From the NCBI RefSeq assembly GCF_047663525.1, contig NC_092604.1:13007501-13071500 (forward strand): DNA of 64,000 nucleotides, written 5' to 3'. Positions within the stretch are counted from its first letter, which is position 1, and each line of letters begins with the position of its first letter. Under the pieces are notes generated by a model that made no database searches, was not told the origin of the DNA, and saw only the letters and a program-made list of their open reading frames with translations. The DNA is from Anas platyrhynchos (taxonomy: Eukaryota > Chordata > Aves > Anseriformes > Anatidae). This document shows, in pieces, positions 10,106-22,100 of the stretch. The translations under genes and the position numbers were made by a program.

Positions 10106-13100
10106 GTAGGAGGCGAAGGAGTGGGAGTCATTCAACCCCCTAAACGTAACGAACCCCTCAAAAACACAGCTTTTCCTTTAAAATAGCAGGTCGGGGGGAA
10201 ACGTATGCAAAATACTAAATCGGAAGAAAATTAAGCATAAAGACACCCGCAAAAGGTCGAGTAAAACCACGGGGAAAGGCATGAAACTGTTAATTATTAA
10301 TAATATGCATAGTAATAGTAACGCTTGGGTGGAAGGAGCGGTGCTGCTCTTGCGAGAAAACAGAAAGCTAGACCAGCCTTTTGGTAGCGTCCAAGAACGC
10401 CTTCCCTTCCCCCAGCCCGGCCGGCCTTCTAAAGTTTTTAGGGAGAGGCAAAGTATGCTTTTATACAGATAACGCTCTGGCACAGCGAGATTTTTCTCTG
10501 CGGAATGGAAACACAAACAACAAAGAATCCGATTCGGTGTTGTTTTTCAGGTGGGATGTCCACGCTGAGGTAGTTGTTATAGCACTAAGTAAAAAAAAAA
10601 TAAAATAAAATAAAAGGAAAACTAAAACTCGAGCATCTTTAAATTATGATTTTTTTCGTAATAGAAAGATACGTGAACACTGGATTTGCAAACACGGCAA
10701 ACGGATTTAGAGGATGTGTTTCAGGGAGACAGACGGATGCAAATTTTTATAACTTTACTGCTTTTATCTTATGTCTGCTAACGCGCAGTACTTGTATTTT
10801 AATACATTTAGATAATAAAAAGATGAATCTTTCAAAGCAGAGTTAAGCCAGCGAAGTGGAAGAGATTTCTGAAGTGTATTAACTGAATCAACATTTTCTG
10901 TGTACTGTTTTTGTTTTGGTTTGGTTTGTTTTTTTTTGGTTAAGAAACGATAATTCTGGGGAGAAATGATCCCATATTTTGGTAATGCTGTCTTTTAAGC
11001 TGATATGGGCATGTGCAAGAAAGATATCTGTGCTTGGTTTTTAAAACTTCAACAATAGGTGTTACTTCTCTAAATGCTATGGAGAAATTTACTTAAAAGT
11101 GACAGTGAGATTATTTAATCCTGAAATACTGGCTGAAAATAAACCTTTCAGCTAGAAGGGCTGAATGTGATTTCTAATCAAAGCAGTTTGGGTTTTCTTT
11201 GGAAAAGTTAATATTTCTGTGTAAAATTAAACAACATCAAGTTATCTTTCCTGGAGTAATTCTGTGTCATGATACCTTTATATATCTACATAGAAATTAT
11301 TTGCATGCACACGTGTATAGAATGAGCAGTGAGATAGGATACTAGATCCTTAAATGCCATTTCTGGATATCAGAATATTTTTGTTACTGGTAAAGCAGAA
11401 AAAAATCGTGTTTTGTTTAAAGTGGATTTATAAAGAACTACTTTGGTTATAAAACGATCCCTAATCAGAGTTCAGTTAATGCCTTAAAGACCTAAGCTAC
11501 CAGTGGACTTGTGTGGCTCCCATACCGCTCTAGTGCCATAATTTTATTTGTACGTACTGCTGGTAGTGGAAATGCTGTCGTGCAAACAGTAGTGCTCGTA
11601 GTGCTGGGGGTTGGTGATCTCTGCAAGTGCTGGATGAAAGTAATCCGTCAGCATGTGCTGGAAACACAGCTTCATTTTCTTTCAGTTCTTCCCGTTAGCT
11701 GTCTTCCCTCTCCTTGCTTTGCGCAAGGACTTAAGGCTCTAGAGGAGGTAAAAGTAAACACGCGGCTTCCCCCGCCCCGAGTGGGAGCTCTGCGGCTCCG
11801 GCACGTCTGCAGGACGGCAGCTCCGGCCCCAGCACCAACGTGCGGGCTGGCTTCGAGCAGTGCCATGCTGACAAGTTTGGGACGAAGTGGACAGCAGCGC
11901 AGTGCCAGGTCTGCCACAAACACTGCTCCACTCCGAACCTCTTGTCCTGACTTTGGGCTTGGGTTTAGGTTGAGGGTGTTGAGTAAAATACACGAGCGCG
12001 CTTAAACGGTTTCCGATAGTCTTTTTCTCTTTATTTTCTTTTTATTTTCTTTATTATTTTTTTTTTGGTAGGAGTTGACAGAAAATGTATGTATTTGTTT
12101 TTTTGCAGGGGGTTTCGATTGGATTGTGATTTGACACTAAACTATTAAATTATATAGGGGTTACATTTAGTTTTATTGCTTCCAAGTTTATCCCAGCATA
12201 ATCTAAAGCACTCTGTTGTTTTTCCTCTCTTTTTTTTCCCCACTATTTCGTTTTTCTGACAAAGCGTTCTGTGCCTCAGACCCAGTGGTGCTCGTCTCCT
12301 CGGCAGTTGTTTCCCGATCCCTGCGGTGCTCTGGGTCGGGGCAGGCTGGGACGCGGTTTGTTGGGGAGCGGCTCGCAGAGAGCTGCGCCTGTGCGGCTGC
12401 TGGGGGGTTTGATCGTAATTCACTCGGAATTTTATAGCTAGGAAAATACACACCCAGACCCGCACTCACGGGGCATTAACTATGCAGGCACTCTCCGTGT
12501 ATCCGTAACGGGAAATTTTAGAATTAACTGTCCGCGATTTTCCCCGCTCTGACGATTGCGCCTGTTTAGCGAGGAGCATCTTTTCTTGATCTGGGACTGG
12601 CAAATTCACAAAAGGAAAAAAAACGGAGCGAGAAAGCCTGGCTCTCAGCCGGCCCCCCAACCCCCAGCCCCGGCCGCTTTCGGCCCGTCCCCCCCTCGTC
12701 CCCCACCCTCCCCGGGGCCGGCCGCCTCGGAGCCCCCCGGCCGCGGAGCGGGGCCGGGCAGGGCAGGAGCCGGGCAGGAGCCGGGCTGGCCGGGGGGGCT
12801 GAGCCGTGCAGCAGCCGCTGGCTCTCCCTAACGGCCCGCGGTTGTTCTCCCAGCAGAGCATGCCGTCCATCAGCAGTGACCGCGCTGCCCTGTGCGCCGG
12901 CTGCGGGGGGAAGATCTCGGACCGCTACTACCTGCTGGCCGTGGACAAGCAGTGGCACATGCGCTGCCTCAAGTGCTGCGAGTGCAAGCTCAACCTGGAG
13001 TCCGAGCTCACCTGCTTCAGCAAGGACGGCAGCATTTACTGCAAGGAGGATTACTACAGGTACAGCCCAAAGCCGCCCGGAGAGCCGGGGGGGGATGAGG

Positions 13101-16100
13101 GGGGACCGCGGGCTCCCGGAGCCTCCCGGCCGGGGCCGGGCGCATCCCCCGGGCTGCTGTGGGAGCCCGAGGCCCCTCGGCGGGCGGCGCGGAGCAGCCC
13201 GGCCCCTGGAGCGGCCGCCCGGCCCCACGCGGGTCCCGCCGGGGGGCTGCGGATGGGGCGGGGGTCGGGGGTCGGCGCGGCTCCCTGGGGCTCCCTGCGG
13301 CTCCCTGCCGCAGCCCGGGGTCCGGCGGCCGCGGGGGGAGCGGGGCCGAGACCCCAGGTCCTGCCGCCCTCCCGGCAGCGGCCCGGCGTCGTGTCCCGGC
13401 CCGCAGCCCCCCTCCGCGGGCTGCCCAGCGCCCCTCACCGTCTCCTCGGGCCCTTGTGTTTTGCAGGAGGTTTTCGGTGCAGAGATGCGCGAGGTGTCAC
13501 CTGGGGATTTCTGCCTCCGAAATGGTCATGAGGGCCAGGGATTTGGTATATCACTTAAACTGCTTCACTTGCACCACCTGCAACAAGATGCTGACCACCG
13601 GCGACCACTTTGGCATGAAGGACAATCTGGTGTACTGCCGCCTCCATTTCGAGACTCTCATCCAGGGGGAGTACCAGGTGCATTTCAATCACTCGGATGT
13701 AGCCGCTGGGAAGGGCCCAGCACTGGGAGCGGGCTCTGCCAGTACTTTGGGACTGCCTTATTACAACGGCGTGGGGACTGTCCAGAAGGGGAGACCCAGG
13801 AAAAGGAAGAGCCCGGGGCCTGGGGCAGACCTGGCAGCGTACAACGCAGGTAAGAGACCCCATCTTCCCCCAGGAACAATTCCAACGGTTTGTTTTTGTT
13901 CACTTCCAAAGGGGGATTTCCGTTTATTTTAGCTTAAACCGTTAATAATAGTTTAGCTGCAGCATAATTATTGAGATCAAGTGCTGTCAAACTGCAATTA
14001 CAGAAGCTAATATGTTAGCATTTTTCACTTCAGCTGGAAATAAAATGTTTTGAAGCGAGGTCATCTGGTTAAGGAGGGGGAGAGGGGGGAGTGGAGCCTG
14101 AAATAAAATCTGGAAACCAGAGATTGGAAGTTAGCACTTCAGAGAGCTGTGAATTTTCTTTAGTAGCTACACCCTCCGAGGCTGCTGATGGGCGAAGCGT
14201 TCTGCCCTTCTCTCCAGCTCCCGCACCTCCGGCTCGGGGGGCAGGGGGCCGAAAAGCGGCCGTCCCCGGGGGGCAGCGGGGGGCAGGTGGCTGCGGCTGG
14301 GGCTGGGGCTGCGCTGCTGGGACGGGACCGGCTGGGCTGAGCGCCGCCGCTCGCTGCCCCTCGCTGGCACCGGCCCTGCCGGGGGGAGCCGTGCCCCGGG
14401 CTCTGCCCTCAGCTGCCCGCTCCCCGAGGAGTTTCCTCGTCCGGCCTCCCCACGGCGGCTCCGGAACTTTGCAGGGAAAGGAACCGGGGCGGTCTCCTGC
14501 CTTCCCGGGGCCCCGAAGGCCGCCCCGTGCGGGGCCCGCTGTCCCTGGGGAACGCCGCCCGGGGGGGGCCGCCCGGGGCCGTGCCCCCGCTGTCGGGCTG
14601 CCCCCTCGGGCTGCCCGGGGCCGGCCGCGGCGCTGTCGGGGTGGGAGCCGGGGCCGCTCCCCGCCCGGGCCGGGGGGCTTGAGAGGCTCCGGGGGGCGCG
14701 GGGAGGCCGCAGGGCGAGGCTGCTGCCGCCGCCTGGGGCAGGGACGGCGGCGCCCGAAGCGAGCGGGTGGCGCTGAAAACGGCGAGGAGAAGGCAAGCGC
14801 ACCTCGGGACGGGGCTGCCACCCACCGCTGCCTTCAGCAGCGATTTGGGAACGGCGCAAAAACCCGGGGCCGTCCCAGGGGTGAAGGCTGCTGAAAGGTG
14901 CGCCTAGCGTTGTCCCTGCGAGCTCCCGCACACGCAGGCGGCAGCGGCTCCCCCGCTTAAAAACGCTTCCTCCCCGGGGGGCTGCCATCCAGGCGGCCTT
15001 CCGCCGCCTCCCCGTGCGGGGCAGATGTTCCCATTCAAAGGACCTGTAAAGCGAGGCAGCGGCATCTGTCCCGGGTGGGAGCACAGCCCCAGAAAGTCTT
15101 GGTGCTCCCCGACTTCCTAACCACGCCGTCCTTAGCCGCTTTTTGAAGAATTCGTTTCCAAAATAATTGCCCTCCGAGTTTGCTCTTGGAATTTGGGGCT
15201 AGACCCTGTAAATGATGCTGCAGAGATCTTCCGCGAGGAGCTTTTGGCTTCTTCGCTTAAACTATTTGTCTGCTTAATATTTGCTAAACCGATAATCGAT
15301 TAATTTATATGGTAATAAGTGTAATTGATCCTGGAAATCAGACCGGGTTGTCTGTTGATTTTAAATCTCCCAAACCAGCAAATTCTTGCAAAGCTTTCTA
15401 ATTTCTATCTTCTAAAAGGAAGCCGTTTAGAAGTGTGATAGTTTCTCTCTGTTTTTAATGGAACTTTTCGTTTCCTCCCGAGAAATGCACGATGTTGTCC
15501 TCTGAGGGTACTCGGGGCTGGCACTTTGTGTAGCAAGCTTCGTGTAAATAAATCTTCACCAGAGGTGGTGGGAAAAGGGGGACCCGGAGATGCGGCCAGA
15601 GCAGGGACAGGAATTATTTTGTAAATAGCAGCAAACACTCATCTGCGACATGAATTGGACTGGCTCTTTTTTCTGCCTAAACGAGACTCCGTTTGCACAG
15701 GGATGATGGGTTTTGGATGTGGATAGAGCCTGACAAGTGGAAAATAGCTTAGAAGGATGCCGAAACTTCAAAAAGATTTTTTTCCCTCTCTCTCTTTGTT
15801 TTTTCTTAAAGTGTGTTCCTGTGATCGTAATTTCTTCTTTCACTTGTTGGACTGGATTTTGATGTTGTTTTTTTTTTAGGTCACTAAATCAATGGCTGAA
15901 AGCTTGCTGAACACAGAAGCACCTGTAAAGAATTCTGAATATTCCCTTTGTGGATTAGACCCCAAACCTCCCACAGCCCGCTGTACTTTATTCCTATCTA
16001 TCCAGTCTGCCTTTGATAAGAAGACAGGAAAATCTCCTTGCAAACGCCAGAAGTGCTGAGCAGGCTCGGGGCAGCGGGAGCTCCCCACGCCCGGGGCCGG

Positions 16101-19100
16101 GCAGGCGGCGGAGGCGTTATAGGGGCGCTATAGGGGCGTTATAGGGCGCTCCCTCCCGCACGGGCGGCGGGGCCCGGCCGGGCTCCGGCTCTGTGGGGCC
16201 GGGCCGCTGCGGGGCGCTGCTCCGGTCCCGCTCCTGCTCCCGGTCCCGCTCCTGCTCCCGGTCCCGGCCCCGCCGCCCCGCGTCCGGCAGCGGGGCCGGG
16301 TGGGGGCTGGCCCCACGAGCAGCTTTGCCAGGAGTTTTCTCCTGAGAAACCCGGGGAAGCTCCGGCGAGCTCCCTTCTCCCTCTCCCCCCGGGACGGGAA
16401 GCTCCCGGGGGGGGGCACCGCTCCCGGCCCCGCTCCGAGCCGCAGCCCCCAGCTCCCGGCCGGGGCAGGGCTGCGCCGGCTCCGAGGAGGGGACCCCGCA
16501 GAGCCCCGCTGCGGCCCCTTTGTGCGGACAGACGGATGGATGGACGGACGGACGGACGGGCTGACCCCGTCCCCAGCAGCGCCCCGGGAGCAGCGGGGGT
16601 GGCGGGCCGTGAGGTCCCCCCCCAATCCCGGTTGGGAGCGGGGTCCGAGTGTCCGCCGCGCCCCCTCCTGCCCCCGGCCGCAGCTCGGTCCCGGTGCCGA
16701 GCCCCCCCTGCGGCTCCGGGCTCCCGGCCGGGCCCCCCCGGCCCCCTGCAGGCGGCCGCGGGTGGGAGCGGGGCCGGCCCCGCACCCAGGGGCGCTGCGG
16801 GCGGAGGGCGCCGAACGCGCCTCGTGTCTCAGCGTGCTTCCCGGGCCGGGATTAGTTTGCTTTCTTTTGGGGTAATGTAACGTGTCAAACGCGAGCCGCT
16901 AAGAACAAAAGTTCCCCCCCCCGAGGAAACTCCTCGCCCCCAGCCCCTCCGGTGCCGCGGCCCCGACGTGGGGGATCCGCGGGCCGGGCGCGGGGCAGTG
17001 CCCCCGGCTCCCTCCTGCCTGCAGGCTTTGCACAAGGATAACGGCGCATCCCGCTTCGTGCTCGCGGTGCTGTTTTTAGAGACGGTTTTACACGTTATTC
17101 TGCAGAAGATATTTTGGTCACCGGCACCGAAGCACAGTGTTTAAATGTGAGGGAGGGAGAGGCAGCTCCTGGCGATGCTCTCTGTGGGCTTCCTCTCGAG
17201 GCCGAAGGGACGCTTGTGTCGTGGTGCCGGGGGGGCTGCGAGGGGTCACCTCTGGTGAGAGCAGCGGATGGACGGCAGGGCGATGGCCTGGGTGTGGGGA
17301 CCGGGGGAAAGGCAGCAGGGCCTCAGAGATGGCCTAGGGTCAGGAAAGATACTTGGCACCACTTCAGAATTTGCTTTATCACAACATAGGAATGAAGCGT
17401 TAGTTAATTTAAGGCTCCTCTGACTGGAATGTTACCAGTTGTATTTCTGAACTCCCAGCAGGAGTCCTAGATGCTGCAACTGCATGGAAATCCTTAGTCT
17501 GGGTGGTTGAGCAATTCCTCTAGGAGATGTGCAGGGACACCACGAAGGACCAGGGGGAAGTGCCTGGAAACCAGAGCACCAAGCGAGGGGCACGTACGGT
17601 GCCAGTCTTACACCAGGGTGGCCCTTGCAGAAACTCCTTCACTCCGAAGGTCTCCACGCTTCTGTCTCTGTGCCTGCAGTGCCCATGGACACCTCAGGCT
17701 GGGCAGGAGATGCACGTAATACCAGATTGGTACAACCAAATTCTGGAGATGGTGCCAAGTACCAGAAACAAACAGGAGAGGGGAAGCGGTGCTAACGAGG
17801 AGGGTTAGGTCAGGCTGGGGGATGCTGTGGGTGCTCAAAGCACTTGGGCAAGACAGGGAAGAGCAGACACCCTCATGCACTTTCAAAGTCTGTTTTGTAA
17901 CTTTCTTCCCAGAAAAGGACAACGGTTTGCTGGTCTCGAATAGTACATACTCACTGTCATCTCAATATTATTTTTACTTAGAAAATTGGGGGTAAAATTA
18001 TAAGAAACTGAAAGAGCAAATTGTTCATTGTCTAGTTGATGAAAAGCAGATCCCCTCCTTCCCTTCTGGGAGGATTTAGAATCAGTTTTATTTCCTTGGA
18101 TCCTGATTGTATCTCATTCTCTGTAGAACAGGTTAAAATCCAGCTACTTGTGGCCCTAGGGTTTGTTTTGCTGCATGTTAACACGAACAGGTCTCAGCCC
18201 TTCTGACGGCTATTTTGATGCACTTCCTCCTAACTCTTTGCCCTGTTATTTCTGGGAGGGTTTGAGAGCATTTAAGACAACACACAGAGGTCTTTTCCAT
18301 TTCTAATGTCTACAATTCTGTATGTTTTAAGACCAAGTACTGTGTTGTTTTACATTTCCCTAATACCTTTTGCTGTAAGAAATACAGTTTCAGTTATTCT
18401 TCCCAGTATTATTTAGAGGGAGAACTGTAGCTCTGGAGGAGACTGGAGCTTGTGGGGTCACCCCAGTTTGGCAACTAGATCTCAGTTCTTAAACCAGAAA
18501 AAAGACTTTGCTACATTCTGTCCAGCTCCATTAATGCTGCATTTTTACTGTCTCCTTTTGTGTGTCTTACACCTTTTAAATTGAGGTGCTTCCAGTCTTT
18601 CCATACATCACGACAACAAGCAGAAATGCTTCTTATTACTGGAATTTGGCACAAGGAAGTTAGGTCTGCAAAGGATTTATAGAAATGTATACACATGCAC
18701 ATACATGCGCACACATTTATATGTCCAGCACATTTATACTGGCTGTTTTCTGAATTGTAGGGGTACAGAAACTCACCAAGATGTTTGAGGCTTCAGACAC
18801 TTTTTACCGATCTATTAAACAAGCCTGCTTTTGGTCTCACAGCTGAAGTTTTGCAGGCCTTGCTCTATGTTGTGCCACATCTTTTAAAGTTTTTGAAAAG
18901 CTGAAATTTGCAAAGCAGGCACTGCACATGCTGCAAAACTGCTTTTTAGTGTATCTGTATGCATATTTCCACATGAGTACGTGCATTTTGTTTTATTTTA
19001 TTTTTTAAATAGTGGTTTTAATGCATGCCTTTCAGAAATTGAATGTATTCAACAGGGCTGAAAAACTCTCCTAGACAGTATGAATTTAAAGTATGATTAC

Positions 19101-22100
19101 AAAGAGATACATGTCCATGAGATGTACTCAGTTGAAATGAATCAGTGGTAATGGAAAACTGAAAACAAATCTGTTTATGTGCTTATGAAATTCACCAATA
19201 ACTCACATTTTAAAATACATTTGTCTTTTATTTTGTTTTGTTTTGTTTTTGCATGCAATGTAGAACAGAGATAGCAGTGATTTTTCATTACTTTTAATCA
19301 ACATCTTACAGGAAATTAAAAAGGAGTTTCAGATACTGGAGCAGAAAAAATAAATTAATGGCAGCTTATTAGAGCTAATTTTCAGTTATATCCATGATAT
19401 TATTTTTAGTGAATTTAAGCTTGGTCCTTAATGTTATTTTAAGAGTTTTTCTATGGTTTACTTTGTGCACATGTAAATTAAAAACTACTTTTGGTCTATG
19501 AGACTATTTTGTTTGGCATTCAGCATTTAATATAATTTGATAATTATTACAATTTTCCTTGGTCACAGGCTTCCTTTGCAGGCTTTGCAGTTGATTTATG
19601 CAAATGTGTCAGTCAGTCTCATTCAGTAATTTCAAAAGAATATAACAGAATCAGTCATTCAAAGTAGTATTTTCAAATGCTTAAAAATGAAATGTAAATA
19701 TAAATAATAAAAAATAAGTGTATTTTTTTTTCATTTGGTGTGCTGCTGATATATTGTATTAACAGCTTTATTTCTTGAGCTAGTCAAATTATAGTCATAA
19801 TTTGCTGTCTGGTACCCACAAACTTTATTTCTTTTATAGTGTTTCATTTAATGGTCTCTCTTGTACTCTACAGGGTTTAGTTTGATGGAGGAAATAATTA
19901 TAATTTTAACTGGTCTGTTCCATTGAGATTTAAGTGGGCTCTATTGTACAGCTTTCTTTGTACATTACAACACAATTTATAGTGATACAAAGTACGTTAA
20001 AACACTTTACAGAGTTGAGGACAGCTACTGTCCTACAAGCAGAAAGTAGAGGAAAGGCTGTGCGGAGATGGAGGAAAGAAAAAAGGAAACAGACCTGACA
20101 TTTTAAAAGCCATAAAGAGGCAGGTGAGGGTCCTCGCAGACTGGTTATTGTAAGGGAAAAATAGAAGATGCAGAAATGGAGGGGAAGGCAAGTAGGATTT
20201 GTACCAGTACAATACGTGCCATGGTATGTTATTTTAATTGCTGCTCTCAGATGAACTGCAAACAATGTTGGTCACAGAGCAATAGGTTTACACGCCTTTT
20301 CCTCTTGTTGCCTTAAGCTTTAAGCTGCAATGAAAACGATGGTGACCACCTGGATAGAGACCAGCAATACCCCAGCAATCAGAAAACAAAGCGCATGAGG
20401 ACATCATTCAAACACCACCAGTTGCGGACAATGAAGTCATACTTTGCTATTAACCACAATCCTGATGCCAAGGACTTGAAACAGCTAGCTCAGAAAACCG
20501 GCCTGACCAAAAGAGTTCTTCAGGTAAGAAGAACAGTCTTTTGTACCAAAACATCAAATTTGTATTTGAAATGCTGTGGATCTTACTAATCTTCAAGCTT
20601 TTCATAATCATTCATACCTTCTGTGAGACATCAGTTACATTCTAGAAAGTATGAGAAAAGTTATTTCATTTCAGCTTCCCAAAAGCAGATCACTTGGGTT
20701 TTAATTTTTAATGACAGTTGTGAAGGCATGGGGTGCTATTTGTTTTCCTGAAGTTAGTCAATTCTGGTGCATGTTTTAGCTTCTGATCTGCTACAAGAAA
20801 AAAAAATTAGTTAATGTAAATAGAGAGTTCTTAATTTAGAAATTGCAAGGAATGGTTTTCTTCGTGAGTAATCAGCAGTAATTTATTATTTTATCAGGAC
20901 AGGGAGGATGTCTTTTCTTTTGCAATGTAAGTGGACATAAATTTAATTTTTCAAAGATTATTTTTTTAGTCATAGTAAAGTAACTTAGAATGAAAGGCGA
21001 CTGCATTTTGAAAGTACCTTTTCTCTGAAAGTTTGATTTTTCTTGCTTCAAGGATATACACTCCATTTGAATTATTATGGCAAGGAAAGGTAAGAATATT
21101 AGTCGGCTTAGCTCCATTCTAATTTATAGTTCGGATTCAGGAAGTGAATTTTAATGGGCACTTATTCAGTAACTATAACTAGAGATAAATGTGGGCATAT
21201 AGGAGGCATGACATTCCAAAATCTATTACTGAAATCTTTAAATGGATCTTTAATAGTATAAAAAACTGGTTTGTGGGCTTCATCGAGAAAGCTAGGGCTC
21301 AGGCGCCTGGGAAGGCACTGTGGACAGCTCTCATAAATTCATAGGCAAGTGGAGGGCAGTAAACAAAAACATTGGAAAAAAATGAATTCACTGGAGAATT
21401 GTGGATCTTGTAGTGTTTACACATAACTGAAGAAGGAATAAAGGTTTGTAGGCTTCCTAGTAAAACTGCTAATGAAAAGCTGTATGTAATTCCTTCTCTT
21501 GGCCACGTCCATCATAGCTGGATTTTGTTTGTTTTTGTGAAGCTGATTTGCAGTGGCACAGATTCCTCCGCTATAACTGGTGCACATCCTAGCGCTTGAC
21601 ACAGTGCCTCTCATAGCATCTCCCTTTTATCTGTGAGTGTGGAAGAAAGGATTTTCTGCATTTAACTATCATTATTTCAGCACTTCCTCATTTTCTCATC
21701 AGAGTTTACACACTTTAGTGATATCTACTCTGTTACCAGTGCACTCACACCTGAATTATCTGAGAAATTTCACATAGTGCATGAAGAAATTAGATTGGTG
21801 CGTAGAAGACATCTCTCTCTTCATCTTCCTTCTGTTTTTGTTTTTTTTTTCCTCAGCCTGCACCAACTTTGACTTCCATATCTGTTCTCTTTTCATCCAA
21901 TGAGCTTGTCCTTCCAATTTTTTTCCAAGTCTTTTTCTCTGTTCCTTCCTCTTATAATGTATTTCTTCTCCCTAAAGCTGGATTCCATGTCTCTCTTCAG
22001 CCTCTCTTTCAGTTTCTTGATCACTTCTGTTTCCACGTTAAGTACACTGCATCCTCTAGTTTTAAGGTGCACAGTGCTTCCTCTTTTTTGTGGCAATCCT

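Larger units (their letters stand above)
8390..10135 (+). promoter_or_regulatory. LHX2: LHX2 promoter and 5' UTR CpG island
   Basis: Base composition changes abruptly from AT-rich to extremely GC- and CpG-rich at about 8.39 kb and stays so to the end of coding exon 1, broken only by an AT-rich pocket at about 9485-9570. This is the expected CpG-island promoter of a developmental regulator. No strong TATA box is seen; the closest is a weak CTAGAAAAGG at about 8990. A CCAAT box (8951-8955) and a CRE-like site (8973-8980) lie about 1 kb before the start codon. The transcription start is not identifiable, so the 5' UTR length is unknown. Long open frames on both strands here reflect GC-rich DNA poor in stop codons, not genes. 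Confidence 0.8.
12641..13460. promoter_or_regulatory. CpG island over exon 2 and intron 2
   Basis: Dense CpG and G/C runs begin near 12641 and continue across exon 2 and all of the short intron 2 to the exon 3 acceptor. Long open frames on both strands in this stretch, such as a 290-codon minus-strand frame at 12566-13438, are by-products of composition. The island may be part of one broad unmethylated domain over the gene, which is inference from how developmental transcription factor loci behave. Confidence 0.7.
16060..17020. promoter_or_regulatory. Intronic CpG island B
   Basis: A second dense CpG block in intron 3 has sharp edges against AT-rich DNA on the left and moderate GC on the right. 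It includes three tandem TATAG-containing 11-mers at its 5' edge, an 18-bp tandem repeat and a GGAC/GGAT run. No conserved coding frame was recognised. Confidence 0.65.
13850..20317 (+). other. LHX2: LHX2 intron 3
   Basis: This 6468-base intron has donor GTAAGA at 13850 and acceptor CCTTAAG ending at 20317. It contains two large CpG islands (about 14.15-15.03 and 16.06-17.02 kb) with GC-rich tandem repeats. From about 17.4 kb it is AT-rich, with a (TTTTG) run near 19231. No further exon is recognisable. Confidence 0.9.

Noticed and set aside
12566-13438. 290-codon minus-strand frame
   Set aside because: It is antisense to LHX2 exon 2 and the GC-rich intron 2, and its composition is explained by the CpG island.
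12876-13853. 325-codon plus-strand frame across exons 2 and 3
   Set aside because: It is the wrong frame over the LIM exons. The conserved LIM zinc ligands are in the other frame and the intron between has GT-AG borders.
14091-15084. 267- and 305-codon frames on opposite strands
   Set aside because: They are mutually overlapping low-complexity products of an intronic CpG island, with no motif.
20318-20324. Alternative exon 4 acceptor at the second AAG (20322-20324)
   Set aside because: It would remove seven bases and shift the frame. The first AAG restores the conserved AALSCNEN.
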